Source: Streptomyces xiaopingdaonensis (GTDB taxonomy: Bacteria > Actinomycetota > Actinomycetes > Streptomycetales > Streptomycetaceae). From it: a stretch of DNA of 33,057 nt. A program made the position numbers and the translations under genes. This document shows, piece by piece, positions 8,296 to 15,930 of the stretch. How positions within the stretch are numbered: the stretch's first letter is position 1; each line of letters opens with the position of its first letter. Under the pieces are notes generated by a model. That model saw nothing but the letters and a program-made list of their open reading frames with translations. It searched no databases and had not been told where the DNA came from. The stretch lies in NCBI RefSeq assembly GCF_000262345.1, contig NZ_AJTQ01000202.1:1-33057 (forward strand), written 5' to 3'.

Positions 8296-8310
8296 CAGGT
8301 CTAGGCCACT
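8295..8310. promoter_or_regulatory. DasR-responsive element (dre-like) upstream of CUT1 operon
   Basis: ACAGGTCTAGGCCACT matches the known DasR consensus ACTGGTCTAGACCACT at 14 of 16 positions. DasR is the GntR-family repressor of N-acetylglucosamine metabolism and is released by phosphorylated amino sugars. A second, nearly identical 16-mer occurs upstream of ngcE. A hairpin-capable repeat GGCCAC-TTTC-GTGGCC (8304-8319) overlaps it. Confidence 0.65.
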
Positions 8311-8363
8311 TTCGTGGCCAAGCTGAAATAGCCTTCTACCAGCGGGACTTGACTATTCCAAGA

Positions 8364-9278
8364 TCACTTCAGCGCTCCCGCGGTCAGACCTGCCTGCACC
8401 TGCCGCTGGAAGACGATGTAGACGACGAGAACGGGCACCATCGCGATCGTCAGGCCGGCGAAGAGCGCGCCCCAGTCGCCCCCGTACCCCTGCGAGATGG
8501 CCAGGGTGGCGAGACCCTGCGGCAGGACGTAACTGCTCTCGTTCTCGTTGTTGAGCAGCAGGGGGAGGAGGTACTGGTTCCACTGGCCGAGGAAGTTGAA
8601 GATGCCGATGCTCACGAGCCCGGGCTTCGCCATCGGCAGCATCACCTGGAAGAACGTCCGCACGTGCGAGGCGCCGTCGATCTGCGCCGCCTCCTGGACG
8701 CCCGAGGGGAGCGTCTGGAAGAAGGAGGTGAGGAAGAAGGTGGTGAACGGCAGCGAGTAGGCGATGTACGCGACGATCAGCCCCGGACGCGTGTCGAGCA
8801 GCGACAGGTTGTCCATGATCGTGAAGAGCGGCACCAGCGCGAGGATGATCGGGAACATCATCCCGCCGGCGAAGAGCAGGAAGACGGCCCGGTTGCCCGG
8901 GAAGGTGAACCGGGCGATCACGTACGCCGCCATCGCACCGAGGAGCATCGTGCCGGTGAGCGAACCGGCGAGGATTATCAGGGAGTTGAGCGCGTACTTG
9001 CCGATGTTGGCGTCGAGCCACGCGTTGGTGAAGTTCTCCCACTGGAGCGAGGTGGGGAACCCCATGGGGTCGCCGAGGATCTCCCCCGACGACCGGAAGG
9101 CGGTGATCACCACCCACAGCAGAGGGCCCGCCGCCATCACGACCCACACCACGAGGAAGGCGTGCGAGAAGACGTTGAGAACGCGGCCGTGCGCGGGCCG
9201 CTCCCCCTCGACGCCCGAACTCCCGGCCCCGCGGGGGCTGTCGGCTCCGTCCGGTGCGACCTGGACCTGTGCGCTCAT
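8364..9278 (-). CDS. ngcG: N-acetylglucosamine/chitobiose ABC transporter permease (NgcG-like)
   Basis: MalG-type CUT1 permease, 304 residues from the preferred ATG at 9278, which has GGGGAG 8 nt upstream. An alternative GTG at 9320 would overlap the previous gene by 20 bases and lacks such a site. Six membrane segments are evident, starting at FLVVWVVMAAGPLLWVVI. The EAA loop is SGVQEAAQIDGASHVRTFFQVMLP, and the C-terminus GLTAGALK is typical. It is third in ngcE-ngcF-ngcG. From memory, the S. coelicolor SCO6005-6007 (NgcEFG) genes stand next to rok7B7 in the same order. The name rests on the binding-protein match and this synteny. Confidence 0.82.
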   Translation of the reverse strand: MSAQVQVAPDGADSPRGAGSSGVEGERPAHGRVLNVFSHAFLVVWVVMAAGPLLWVVITAFRSSGEILGDPMGFPTSLQWENFTNAWLDANIGKYALNSLIILAGSLTGTMLLGAMAAYVIARFTFPGNRAVFLLFAGGMMFPIILALVPLFTIMDNLSLLDTRPGLIVAYIAYSLPFTTFFLTSFFQTLPSGVQEAAQIDGASHVRTFFQVMLPMAKPGLVSIGIFNFLGQWNQYLLPLLLNNENESSYVLPQGLATLAISQGYGGDWGALFAGLTIAMVPVLVVYIVFQRQVQAGLTAGALK

Positions 9279-9300
9279 CTCTGCCGCTCCCCGCTGTCGT

Positions 9301-10356
9301 TCAGTACTCGATGCGCTCACGCCGCCCCACCCGCATGACCAGCAGGGAGAAGACCATGCTCAGCACCAGCAGCACCACGCCGATGGCGGTGGCGTAACCG
9401 AGCTGGCCCTCCTGGAACTTGTTGTAGAGGTAGACGGGGGTCACCTTCAGCGCATGCTTCGGGACCATGATCAGGGTCACCGCGAAGGCGTCGAGCGCCT
9501 GAATCCCCATGTAGATCCAGCCCGTTCGGACGGTGTCCCAGATCAAGGGAAGGGTGACCTTGAAGAAGGTGGTGGCGCGCCCGGCGCCGTCGAGCAGGGC
9601 GGCCTCGTAGATGTCGTTGGGGATGGCGCCCATCGCCGCGGAGAAGAGCACCACGTAGAAGCCCACGAAGCTCCAGGAGAGCACGACGAGGGTCGCGCCG
9701 AGGGCGAGCTTGTAGTCACCGCCGAGCCAGCTCTGCTCGGCGCCCTCCAGCCCTACGCCGCCCAGCACGCCGTTGAGCAGGCCGCTTCGGGAGCTGAAGA
9801 CCCGCTGCCAGATCACCGCGATGATGGCGATCGAGAGCACCTGGGGGAAGAAGTAGACCACCTTGTAGAAGGAGGAGCCGACGACTCCGGATATCGCCTG
9901 GTTCCTGCGGTGCCGCCCGCCCGCGGTGATCATGTAGGCGAAGAAGATGCCGAGCGCCAACGTCACCACGGGCGCGATGACGAGCAGCGTGAGGCTGGTG
10001 ACGAGCGAGTCCCAGAACTTCTCGTCCGACCAGAGCTTGGTGTAGTTGTCCAGTCCGACGAAGTTGGCGGTCGCACCGCCCGTCCAGTCGGTGAAGGAGT
10101 ACCAAATCGCCTGGAGGAACGGCGAGATGACGAATATCGCGTAGAAGACGAGCGGCAGCAGCAAGAACCACGCCACGAAGCGGTACTTGTCGATCGTGCG
10201 GTACCTGCGGTCGTACCTCACCCGCTCAGGTGTGAACCGCGGAGGCACCAACACGGAGGCGACGAACTGTAGTTGCTCGCCGAGGGAAAGCCGGCGCCAC
10301 CGCACGTACGGCTGCGCCTCCGGCCGCTGTGCAGCCGGTCGCTCCTTAGTGTTCAC
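9301..10356 (-). CDS. ngcF: N-acetylglucosamine/chitobiose ABC transporter permease (NgcF-like)
   Basis: MalF-type CUT1 permease of 351 residues. A cytoplasmic N-terminus of about 65 residues precedes membrane segments beginning FVAWFLLLPLVFYAIFVI. The EAA loop is NDIYEAALLDGAGRATTFFKVTLP. GTG 10356 has GGAG 4 nt upstream. The gene is 76 bp from ngcE, with a hairpin in the gap, and 22 bp before the preferred ngcG start. Like the other CUT1 operon here it has no ATPase neighbour, consistent with a shared MsiK ATPase encoded elsewhere. Confidence 0.82.
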   Translation of the reverse strand: MNTKERPAAQRPEAQPYVRWRRLSLGEQLQFVASVLVPPRFTPERVRYDRRYRTIDKYRFVAWFLLLPLVFYAIFVISPFLQAIWYSFTDWTGGATANFVGLDNYTKLWSDEKFWDSLVTSLTLLVIAPVVTLALGIFFAYMITAGGRHRRNQAISGVVGSSFYKVVYFFPQVLSIAIIAVIWQRVFSSRSGLLNGVLGGVGLEGAEQSWLGGDYKLALGATLVVLSWSFVGFYVVLFSAAMGAIPNDIYEAALLDGAGRATTFFKVTLPLIWDTVRTGWIYMGIQALDAFAVTLIMVPKHALKVTPVYLYNKFQEGQLGYATAIGVVLLVLSMVFSLLVMRVGRRERIEY

Positions 10357-10389
10357 GACGCTCCGATCCCCGCTGCTGCCGCTCTTTAT

Positions 10390-10420
10390 CCCTCTCCGCG
10401 CGGACCTTGCCCGGAGAGGG
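10390..10420 (-). terminator. Intercistronic hairpin between ngcE and ngcF
   Basis: Arms CCCTCTCCG (10390-10398) and CGGAGAGGG (10412-10420) form a 9-bp perfect stem with a 13-nt loop, 13 bp after the ngcE stop. As in xylF-xylG, a hairpin directly after the binding-protein gene probably sets higher binding-protein expression. Confidence 0.6.
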
Positions 10421-10432
10421 GGAGGTACGCCG

Positions 10433-11860
10433 TCAGTCGGCGTGCTTGACCTTGGTGACGTCCGGGTCCTTGGCGACCCGGTCGAATGCCTTCTGCAACT
10501 CGGACGTCGCCTGCTTCGGGGAGAGTTCGGCCTTCATGAACTTCCCGGCCACGGCGTTGAAGTCGTCGTCGAAGAGCGTGCGGTACCACTCGCGGAAGAA
10601 GGCGATCACGACGTTGTCGCCCGCCGCCTCGATCGCCTTCTGCGAACTCTCCACGCCGGGCGGCAGGTCGAGCCCGTCGATGGCGCCCTTGACGGCGGGG
10701 ATCGAGGACACCTCCTTGAAGAAGTTGCGCGCCGCCTGCTTGCTGAACATGGCGCGCATGAACTCCAGCCCGCCCTGGAGGTTCTGCGCCTTCGCCGGGA
10801 CGACGAACGGCTCTCCCGGAGGCGCGTAGAGCGTGGTGGCCGGCAGCTTGCCCTTGGCGTCGACCCCGGGGGGCGCGGCGACGGACATCCGGAAGTCCTT
10901 GGGCGTGGTGTCCTTCGCCTCGTTCTCCACCCAGGAGCCGTTGGGGATGAAGACGGCGTTCCCCTTCGTCCACTCGGTCTGGGACTCCACGTGGTCGAGA
11001 CCGTCCGACTTGGCGAGGATGTACTTCTTCGCGATCAGTTCCTCGTACGCCTCGAAGACGGAGAGGACGGCGTCGTCCTTCCAGGCGTTCGGCTCCAGGT
11101 TGTCGATCGCCTTGATGACCTTCTGCCCGCCGGCCTGGGCGATCATCGAGTACATGCCGAAGAAGACGTACCGCGGGTGCTGCCCCGCGTACGTCCAGCC
11201 GGCGATCCCCTTCGACTTCGCCTTCTTGCACAGGGCGAGCATCTCGTCCCACGTCTTGGGGTACTCGGCCTCGAGCGTCTCCGAGAGCATCTTCTCCGAG
11301 TACCAGAGCCCGTAGACGGTGGAGGCGATGTTCAGCTGGTAGCACGCCTCACCGCCGAACTGGCCCATCTCCACGACGCCCGGCACGAGGGTGTCGCGGA
11401 CCTTGACCTTCGGGTCGTCCCAACTCGGCGCGTCCAGCAGCTCGGAGACGTCGGCGACCTGCTTGTTCTTGACGAGGGTGCCGATCTCCATGTTGTCGGC
11501 ACCGGAGTTGTTGACGACGTCGGGCGGGTCGCCCTTCACCAGGCGGGGCTGGATCTGGGTGGCGATCTTCTCGGTGGCCTTGTGGTCCACCTTCGCCTCC
11601 GGGTGCGCCTTGGAGTACATCCTCTCGACGTACTTGGCGTACTCGTCGTCGTATCCGCCGTTGAAGATGTAGACGGAGAGCGGGGCGTCCTCCTTGACGC
11701 CGAGCGGGTTCTGCGCCGACTTCTCGCCCTTCTCCGCCTTGTTCTCGTCGCCACCACCGGTCGCACAGGAGGTGAGTGCTCCGACGGCGGGCACCGTCAA
11801 CAGGCCCGCGGCGCCGGCACGTTTGATGAGGGCACGCCGGTTGACGCTGATCGATCCCAT
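10433..11860 (-). CDS. ngcE: N-acetylglucosamine/diacetylchitobiose-binding lipoprotein (NgcE-like)
   Basis: Extracellular sugar-binding lipoprotein of 475 residues. The N-terminus combines a Tat-like twin arginine (NRRALIKR, Arg8-Arg9), a hydrophobic core and a lipobox LTSC (Cys32), so it is probably a Tat-exported lipoprotein. The segment NPLGVKEDAPLSVYIFNGGYDDEYAKY right after the linker is a hallmark of NgcE proteins. Solute-binding features (PPDVVNNSGADNM, YPKTWDEMLALCKKAK, IFIPNGSWVENE-like) follow. ATG 11860 has GAGGA 7 nt upstream. The open frame runs further upstream, but that extension is composition-driven and has no family resemblance. In S. coelicolor the orthologue is reported to bind chitobiose with lower affinity. 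The upstream region carries a dre-like site, consistent with DasR control. Confidence 0.87.
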   Translation of the reverse strand: MGSISVNRRALIKRAGAAGLLTVPAVGALTSCATGGGDENKAEKGEKSAQNPLGVKEDAPLSVYIFNGGYDDEYAKYVERMYSKAHPEAKVDHKATEKIATQIQPRLVKGDPPDVVNNSGADNMEIGTLVKNKQVADVSELLDAPSWDDPKVKVRDTLVPGVVEMGQFGGEACYQLNIASTVYGLWYSEKMLSETLEAEYPKTWDEMLALCKKAKSKGIAGWTYAGQHPRYVFFGMYSMIAQAGGQKVIKAIDNLEPNAWKDDAVLSVFEAYEELIAKKYILAKSDGLDHVESQTEWTKGNAVFIPNGSWVENEAKDTTPKDFRMSVAAPPGVDAKGKLPATTLYAPPGEPFVVPAKAQNLQGGLEFMRAMFSKQAARNFFKEVSSIPAVKGAIDGLDLPPGVESSQKAIEAAGDNVVIAFFREWYRTLFDDDFNAVAGKFMKAELSPKQATSELQKAFDRVAKDPDVTKVKHAD

Positions 11861-12074
11861 GCTCAAGTCCTCGCCTTCTGTAGGACTCAGGCGGTGTACC
11901 GGTCTCCCGTCGATCGCCCACCGGCGAAGGGCCCGACACCGCGGGTCAGTTGGGGCGCGGGCGGTGCAGGTGCCGTCCCGTGCGTCCTCGTACGAATGGT
12001 GCAGGTCGTGCAGTGGCCTCGTGTGCGCCCCTACGGGCGGCCGTGCGGTCCGCGCGGGCCCGTCCGGGGTGCGG

Positions 12075-12107
12075 ACAGGTATAGTCCACTCCGCGCCACT
12101 CCGGCAA
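12075..12107 (-). promoter_or_regulatory. Candidate ngcE promoter overlapped by a dre-like site
   Basis: The 16-mer ACAGGTATAGTCCACT (12075-12090) matches the DasR consensus at 13 of 16 positions and the other dre-like site in the window at 14 of 16. On the minus strand a TTGCCG (-35, 12102-12107) and TATACC (-10, 12078-12083) are 18 bp apart. The operator would thus cover the -10 box. The transcript would start about 210 bp before the ngcE ATG. Confidence 0.55.
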
Positions 12108-12327
12108 GATCGAATGCCTGATTGCCCGGCACTCTTTCCCGAGTTGAGACCTGCGCCGCCCGCAGAAGCGAACTCCTGCTCCTCCGCGGGGTGTTCGCGG
12201 AGTCGGCACCGGTCCCGCACACCCCCTCCCTCCACCCCGTACCGCGCCGCCACAGAAGCGGTGCCCCGCATCCTGGAGAGCTTCCGCGCACCGCGCAACC
12301 CCGGTACCGCGAGCGCGGCAGGACACC

Positions 12328-12357
12328 TTGACAACCTCACCGCGACGCACGTTACTT
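12328..12357 (+). promoter_or_regulatory. Candidate GH92 promoter
   Basis: A perfect -35 TTGACA (12328-12333) is followed after 17-18 bp by GTTACT/TTACTT (12351-12357), a weak -10. The palindrome at 12379-12390 lies just downstream, where a repressor would block initiation or elongation. Confidence 0.4.
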
Positions 12358-12378
12358 GGGCGTTGCGCTCCCCCAACT

Positions 12379-12390
12379 GACAACGTTGTC
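12379..12390. promoter_or_regulatory. LacI-type palindromic operator upstream of GH92 gene
   Basis: GACAACGTTGTC is a perfect 12-bp palindrome with the central CG typical of LacI/GalR-family operators. It lies 20 bp upstream of the mannosidase start. No LacI-family gene is in the window. Confidence 0.5.
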
Positions 12391-12410
12391 GGACACCTTG
12401 AGAGGCTCGC

Positions 12411-15400
12411 GTGCGACTCAGACCCCCAACGCCACGCTCCCGAAGCCCGATCCCCCGCCACCACCGCCGCACGGGGACCGCCCGCCCCCGGCGCCCGCTT
12501 CGCGCGGTGGCGCTCCTCGCCGTCGCGGCCGTCGCGCTCACCACGCAGGGCACCGCCGCCGTCGCGGCGCCGGAGCCGCAGAGCCAACCCACCCGCTTCC
12601 ACTCGTCGTTCGAGACCGACGACCCCGCGCCCGACTGGCGCGACGCCCCGGAGGAGGGCCCCGACGGCACCCCGCGCACCGGTGGCCTGAGCGGGCCGAT
12701 GCACACCCGCGTCGGCGACGGGCCCAGCGAGTCCCCCACCGCCAAGACCGACGCCGGCTTCACCGGCAAGCACGCACTGCGCTACGCAGGCAACCACACC
12801 GCGGCGAAACGCGGTTGGGCCTACAACAAGGTCTTCGACACCCGCGTGCGCGTCACCCCGCGCACCGTCCTCAGCTACCGCCTCTTCCCCGAGATGCCGG
12901 AGCGGGACGGGCGCTACCCCGCCACCCACGCCGCCGTCGACCTCGCCTTCACCGACGGCACCTACCTCAGCCAACTCGGCGCCACCGACCAGCACGGCGC
13001 CGGGCTCAGTCCGCGCGGGCAGGCGAAGTCGAAGACGCTCTACGTCAACCAGTGGAACCACAAGGAGGCCGCCCTCGGCCAGGTGGCGGCCGGCAAGACC
13101 GTCGAGCGCATCCTGGTGGCGTACGACTCGCCCAAGGGCAAAGCGGAGTTCGGCGGCTGGGTCGACGACATCGCGCTCGCGCCGGAGCCTCCGGCGCAGA
13201 CCAAGAAGCACCCGAGCGACCACGTCGTCACCACCCGCGGCACCAACTCCAGCGGCTCGTTCTCGCGCGGCAACAACATCCCGGCGACGGCCGTACCCAA
13301 CGGCTTCAACTTCTGGACGCCGGTCACCAAGGCCGACTCCACCGACTGGCTCTACGAGTACGCCGCCGGCAACAACGACGACAACCTGCCCAGCCTCCAG
13401 GCGTTCGGAGCCAGCCACGAGCCGAGCCCGTGGATGGGCGACCGCCAGACGTTCCAGGTCATGCCGAGCGCGGAGAGCGGCGCACCGCCGGCAGAGCCCG
13501 AGAAGCGGGCGCTCCCCTTCCGTCACGAGAAGGAGAAGGCCGGACCGCACCACTACGGCGTCACCTTCGAGAACGGCCTGCGTTCCGACATCGCGCCGAC
13601 CGACCACGGCGCCATGATGCGCTTCCGCTTCCCCGCGGGCGACGCCTCGCTGATCTTCGACAACGTCGACGACCGCAGCGGCCTCACCCTCGACACCGAA
13701 CGCGGCGTCGTCACCGGCTACTCCGACGTGAAGAGCGGGCTCTCCACCGGCGCCACCCGGATGTTCGTCTACGCCGTCTTCGACTCCCCCACGACGGGCG
13801 GCGGTTCGCTCAACGGCGGCGGCTCCCCCGACGCCGGGTATCTGCGCTTCGACGCGGGCGCCGACCGCACCGTCACCATGCGCATCGCCACCTCCCTCAT
13901 CGGAGTCGACCAGGCGAAGGCGAACCTCCACGACGAGCTCCCCGCCTCCGCGACGCTGCGCGGGACCGCGCACAAGGCGCAGCAGGAGTGGGACGACATC
14001 CTGGGTCGCGTCGAGGTCGAGGGCGCCACCGAGGACCAGCTCACCACCCTCTACTCCAACCTCTACCGGCTCTACCTCTACCCCAACTCCGGCTTCGAGA
14101 AGGTCGGTTCGCGCTCGCGGTACGCGAGCCCGTTCGCGAAGGCGGAGAAGCCGGACACGCCCACCGAGACGGGCTCGAAGATCGTCGACGGCGAGGTCTA
14201 CGTCAACAACGGCTTCTGGGACACCTACCGCACCACCTGGCCCGCCTACTCGCTGCTCACGCCCAAGCGCGCCGGGCGCATGGTCGACGGCTTCGTCCAG
14301 CAGTACAAGGACGGCGGCTGGATCTCCCGCTGGTCCTCGCCCGGCTACGCCGACCTGATGACCGGCACCAGCTCCGACGTCGCCTTCGCCGACGCGTACG
14401 CCAAGGGCGTCGACTTCGACGCCGAGGCGGCGTACGAGGCGGCCCTGAAGAACGCCACCGTCGCACCGCCCGACTCCGGCGTCGGCCGCAAGGGCATGGA
14501 GACCTCGCCGTTCCTCGGCTACACCTCGACGGAGACGGGCGAGGGCATGTCCTGGGCGCTGGAGGGCTACCTCAACGACGCCGGCATCGCCCGCATGGGC
14601 AAGGCGCTCCACGAGAAGACCGGCAAGAAGCGGTACCTGGAGGAATCCCGCTACTTTCGCAACCGCGCGCAGAACTACGTCGAACTCTTCGACGAGCGCG
14701 TCGGGTTCTTCCAGGGCCGCGACGCGAAGGGCGAGTGGCGCCTCTCCCCCGACGAGTACGACCCGCGCGTGTGGGGCTACGACTACACGGAGACCAACGG
14801 CTGGAACTTCGCGTTCACCGCACCGCAGGACACGCGCGGACTCGCCAACCTCTACGGCGGCCGGGAAGGACTCGCCGACAAGCTCGACGAGTACTTCCGC
14901 ACACCGGAGACCGGCGAGGAGAAGTACTCCGGCTCCTACGACGGCATCATCCACGAGATGACCGAGGCCCGCGACGTACGCATGGGCATGTACGGGCACA
15001 GCAACCAGCCCGCGCACCACATCGCCTACACCTACAACGCGGCGGGCAAGCCCTGGAAGACCCAGGAGAAGGTCCGCGAGGCCCTCTCCCGTCTCTACCT
15101 GGGCAGCGAGATCGGCCAGGGGTACGCGGGGGACGAGGACAACGGCGAGATGTCCGCCTGGCATCTCTTCTCCGCGCTCGGCTTCTACCCGCTCGTCATG
15201 GGCGAGCCCGAGTACGCCGTCGGCTCACCGCTCTTCACGAAGGCGACGGTCCACCTGGAGAACGGCCGCGACCTCGTCGTCGAGGCGCCGAAGAACAGCG
15301 CGAAGAACGTCTACGTACAGGGCCTGAAGGTGAACGGGAAGGAGTGGAGCTCGACGGCGCTCCCGCACGATCTCCTCGCGCGGGGCGGCAAGTTGGAGTT

Positions 15401-15830
15401 CGACATGGGCCCGAAGCCCTCGCGCTGGGGCACGGGGAAGGACGCCGGACCCACCTCGCTCACCAAGGGCGACGAGGTACCGAAGCCGCGCGCCGACGTC
15501 ACCGAACCGGACGGCGGCCCGCTCCTCGACGACACCTCGAAGTCGTCGGGCCGGCTCGACGGGACGCCGATGCGCGTCGCCGACGGCGCCGAGGTGGACT
15601 CGTACACGCTCACCTCGTCCGACGCCGGCAAGGCTCCGGACGGCTGGGTGCTCCAGGGCTCGGACGACGGGAAGGAGTGGACGACGGTCGACCGGCGCGA
15701 GCACGAGTCCTTCGCCTGGGACCACCAGACCCGCGCCTTCACCCTGCCGCACGGGGCGGAGCACAAGCGCTACCGCCTCGTCCCGACGAGCGGCGGCCGG
15801 ACCCTCGCCGAGGTCGAACTCCTCGGCTGA
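12411..15830 (+). CDS. Secreted GH92-family alpha-mannosidase
   Basis: Exported glycoside hydrolase of 1139 residues; GH92 enzymes are Ca-dependent exo-acting alpha-mannosidases that trim mannans or N-glycans. A long Arg/Pro-rich n-region and a hydrophobic core (AVALLAVAAVALTTQ) form a signal peptide, with cleavage likely after AAVAA near residue 53. An N-terminal beta-sandwich domain is followed by the catalytic (alpha/alpha)6 region. GH92 signatures include WDTYRTTWPAYSLLTP, DGGWISRWSSPGYADLMTGT, LGYTSTETGEGMSWALEGYL, GNQPAHHIAYTYN-type SNQPAHHIAYTYNAAGKPW, and GYAGDEDNGEMSAWHLFSALG (catalytic acid region). The last 100 or so residues (DDTSKSSGRL, ending AEVELLG) resemble an F5/8-type carbohydrate-binding module. 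GTG 12411 follows AGAGG at 5 nt. A strong terminator follows. Confidence 0.92.
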   Translation: MRLRPPTPRSRSPIPRHHRRTGTARPRRPLRAVALLAVAAVALTTQGTAAVAAPEPQSQPTRFHSSFETDDPAPDWRDAPEEGPDGTPRTGGLSGPMHTRVGDGPSESPTAKTDAGFTGKHALRYAGNHTAAKRGWAYNKVFDTRVRVTPRTVLSYRLFPEMPERDGRYPATHAAVDLAFTDGTYLSQLGATDQHGAGLSPRGQAKSKTLYVNQWNHKEAALGQVAAGKTVERILVAYDSPKGKAEFGGWVDDIALAPEPPAQTKKHPSDHVVTTRGTNSSGSFSRGNNIPATAVPNGFNFWTPVTKADSTDWLYEYAAGNNDDNLPSLQAFGASHEPSPWMGDRQTFQVMPSAESGAPPAEPEKRALPFRHEKEKAGPHHYGVTFENGLRSDIAPTDHGAMMRFRFPAGDASLIFDNVDDRSGLTLDTERGVVTGYSDVKSGLSTGATRMFVYAVFDSPTTGGGSLNGGGSPDAGYLRFDAGADRTVTMRIATSLIGVDQAKANLHDELPASATLRGTAHKAQQEWDDILGRVEVEGATEDQLTTLYSNLYRLYLYPNSGFEKVGSRSRYASPFAKAEKPDTPTETGSKIVDGEVYVNNGFWDTYRTTWPAYSLLTPKRAGRMVDGFVQQYKDGGWISRWSSPGYADLMTGTSSDVAFADAYAKGVDFDAEAAYEAALKNATVAPPDSGVGRKGMETSPFLGYTSTETGEGMSWALEGYLNDAGIARMGKALHEKTGKKRYLEESRYFRNRAQNYVELFDERVGFFQGRDAKGEWRLSPDEYDPRVWGYDYTETNGWNFAFTAPQDTRGLANLYGGREGLADKLDEYFRTPETGEEKYSGSYDGIIHEMTEARDVRMGMYGHSNQPAHHIAYTYNAAGKPWKTQEKVREALSRLYLGSEIGQGYAGDEDNGEMSAWHLFSALGFYPLVMGEPEYAVGSPLFTKATVHLENGRDLVVEAPKNSAKNVYVQGLKVNGKEWSSTALPHDLLARGGKLEFDMGPKPSRWGTGKDAGPTSLTKGDEVPKPRADVTEPDGGPLLDDTSKSSGRLDGTPMRVADGAEVDSYTLTSSDAGKAPDGWVLQGSDDGKEWTTVDRREHESFAWDHQTRAFTLPHGAEHKRYRLVPTSGGRTLAEVELLG

Positions 15831-15840
15831 CCTTCCGGGA

Positions 15841-15867
15841 GGGCGGCGTCCCCTTGGGGCGCCGCCC
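15841..15867 (+). terminator. Terminator after the GH92 gene
   Basis: GGGCGGCG (15841-15848) pairs with CGCCGCCC (15860-15867); inside, CCCC can partly pair with GGGG across a short TT loop. A TTC follows. It begins 10 bp after the stop codon. Confidence 0.75.
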
Positions 15868-15898
15868 TTCGGCGTGCGGCGGATCCTCCCCTAATGCG

Positions 15899-15917
15899 AA
15901 TCCAGGAATCGTATTGG
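15899..15917. promoter_or_regulatory. Candidate NsrR operator in the nsrR promoter
   Basis: AATCCAGGAATCGTATTGG shares 13-14 of 19 positions with AATCCAAGACTCTGATTTG ahead of hmp. It forms an imperfect inverted repeat (ATCCA ... TGGAT, 15900-15919). A candidate -10 TAAGTT (15919-15924) lies 7 bp before the GTG, so the message may be leaderless. Confidence 0.5.
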
Positions 15918-15930
15918 ATAAGTTGTTCTT

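Larger units (their letters stand above)
11861..12410. other. 550-bp divergent intergenic region (ngcE / GH92)
   Basis: No convincing gene is present; long open frames here are GC-composition artefacts. The region holds the ngcE leader (about 210 nt) and its promoter with a dre-like site at 12075-12090. The GH92 promoter side holds a TTGACA box, a 12-bp palindrome at 12379-12390, and two copies of GGACACCTTGA (12321-12331 and 12391-12401). Confidence 0.6.

Noticed and set aside
8304..8319. GGCCAC-TTTC-GTGGCC as terminator of ngcG
   Set aside because: Only 6 bp, 45 bp past the stop and overlapping the dre-like site; the operator reading explains it better.
11861..12769. N-terminal extension of the NgcE-like gene to 12769
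   Set aside because: The extension lacks family similarity, would bury the signal peptide and crosses the GH92 start. ATG 11860 has a good ribosome-binding site and a lipoprotein signal.
11946..15164. Minus-strand 1072-codon open frame opposite the GH92 gene
   Set aside because: It mirrors the mannosidase codons on the other strand, has Val/Arg/Gly-rich low-complexity composition and no family resemblance.
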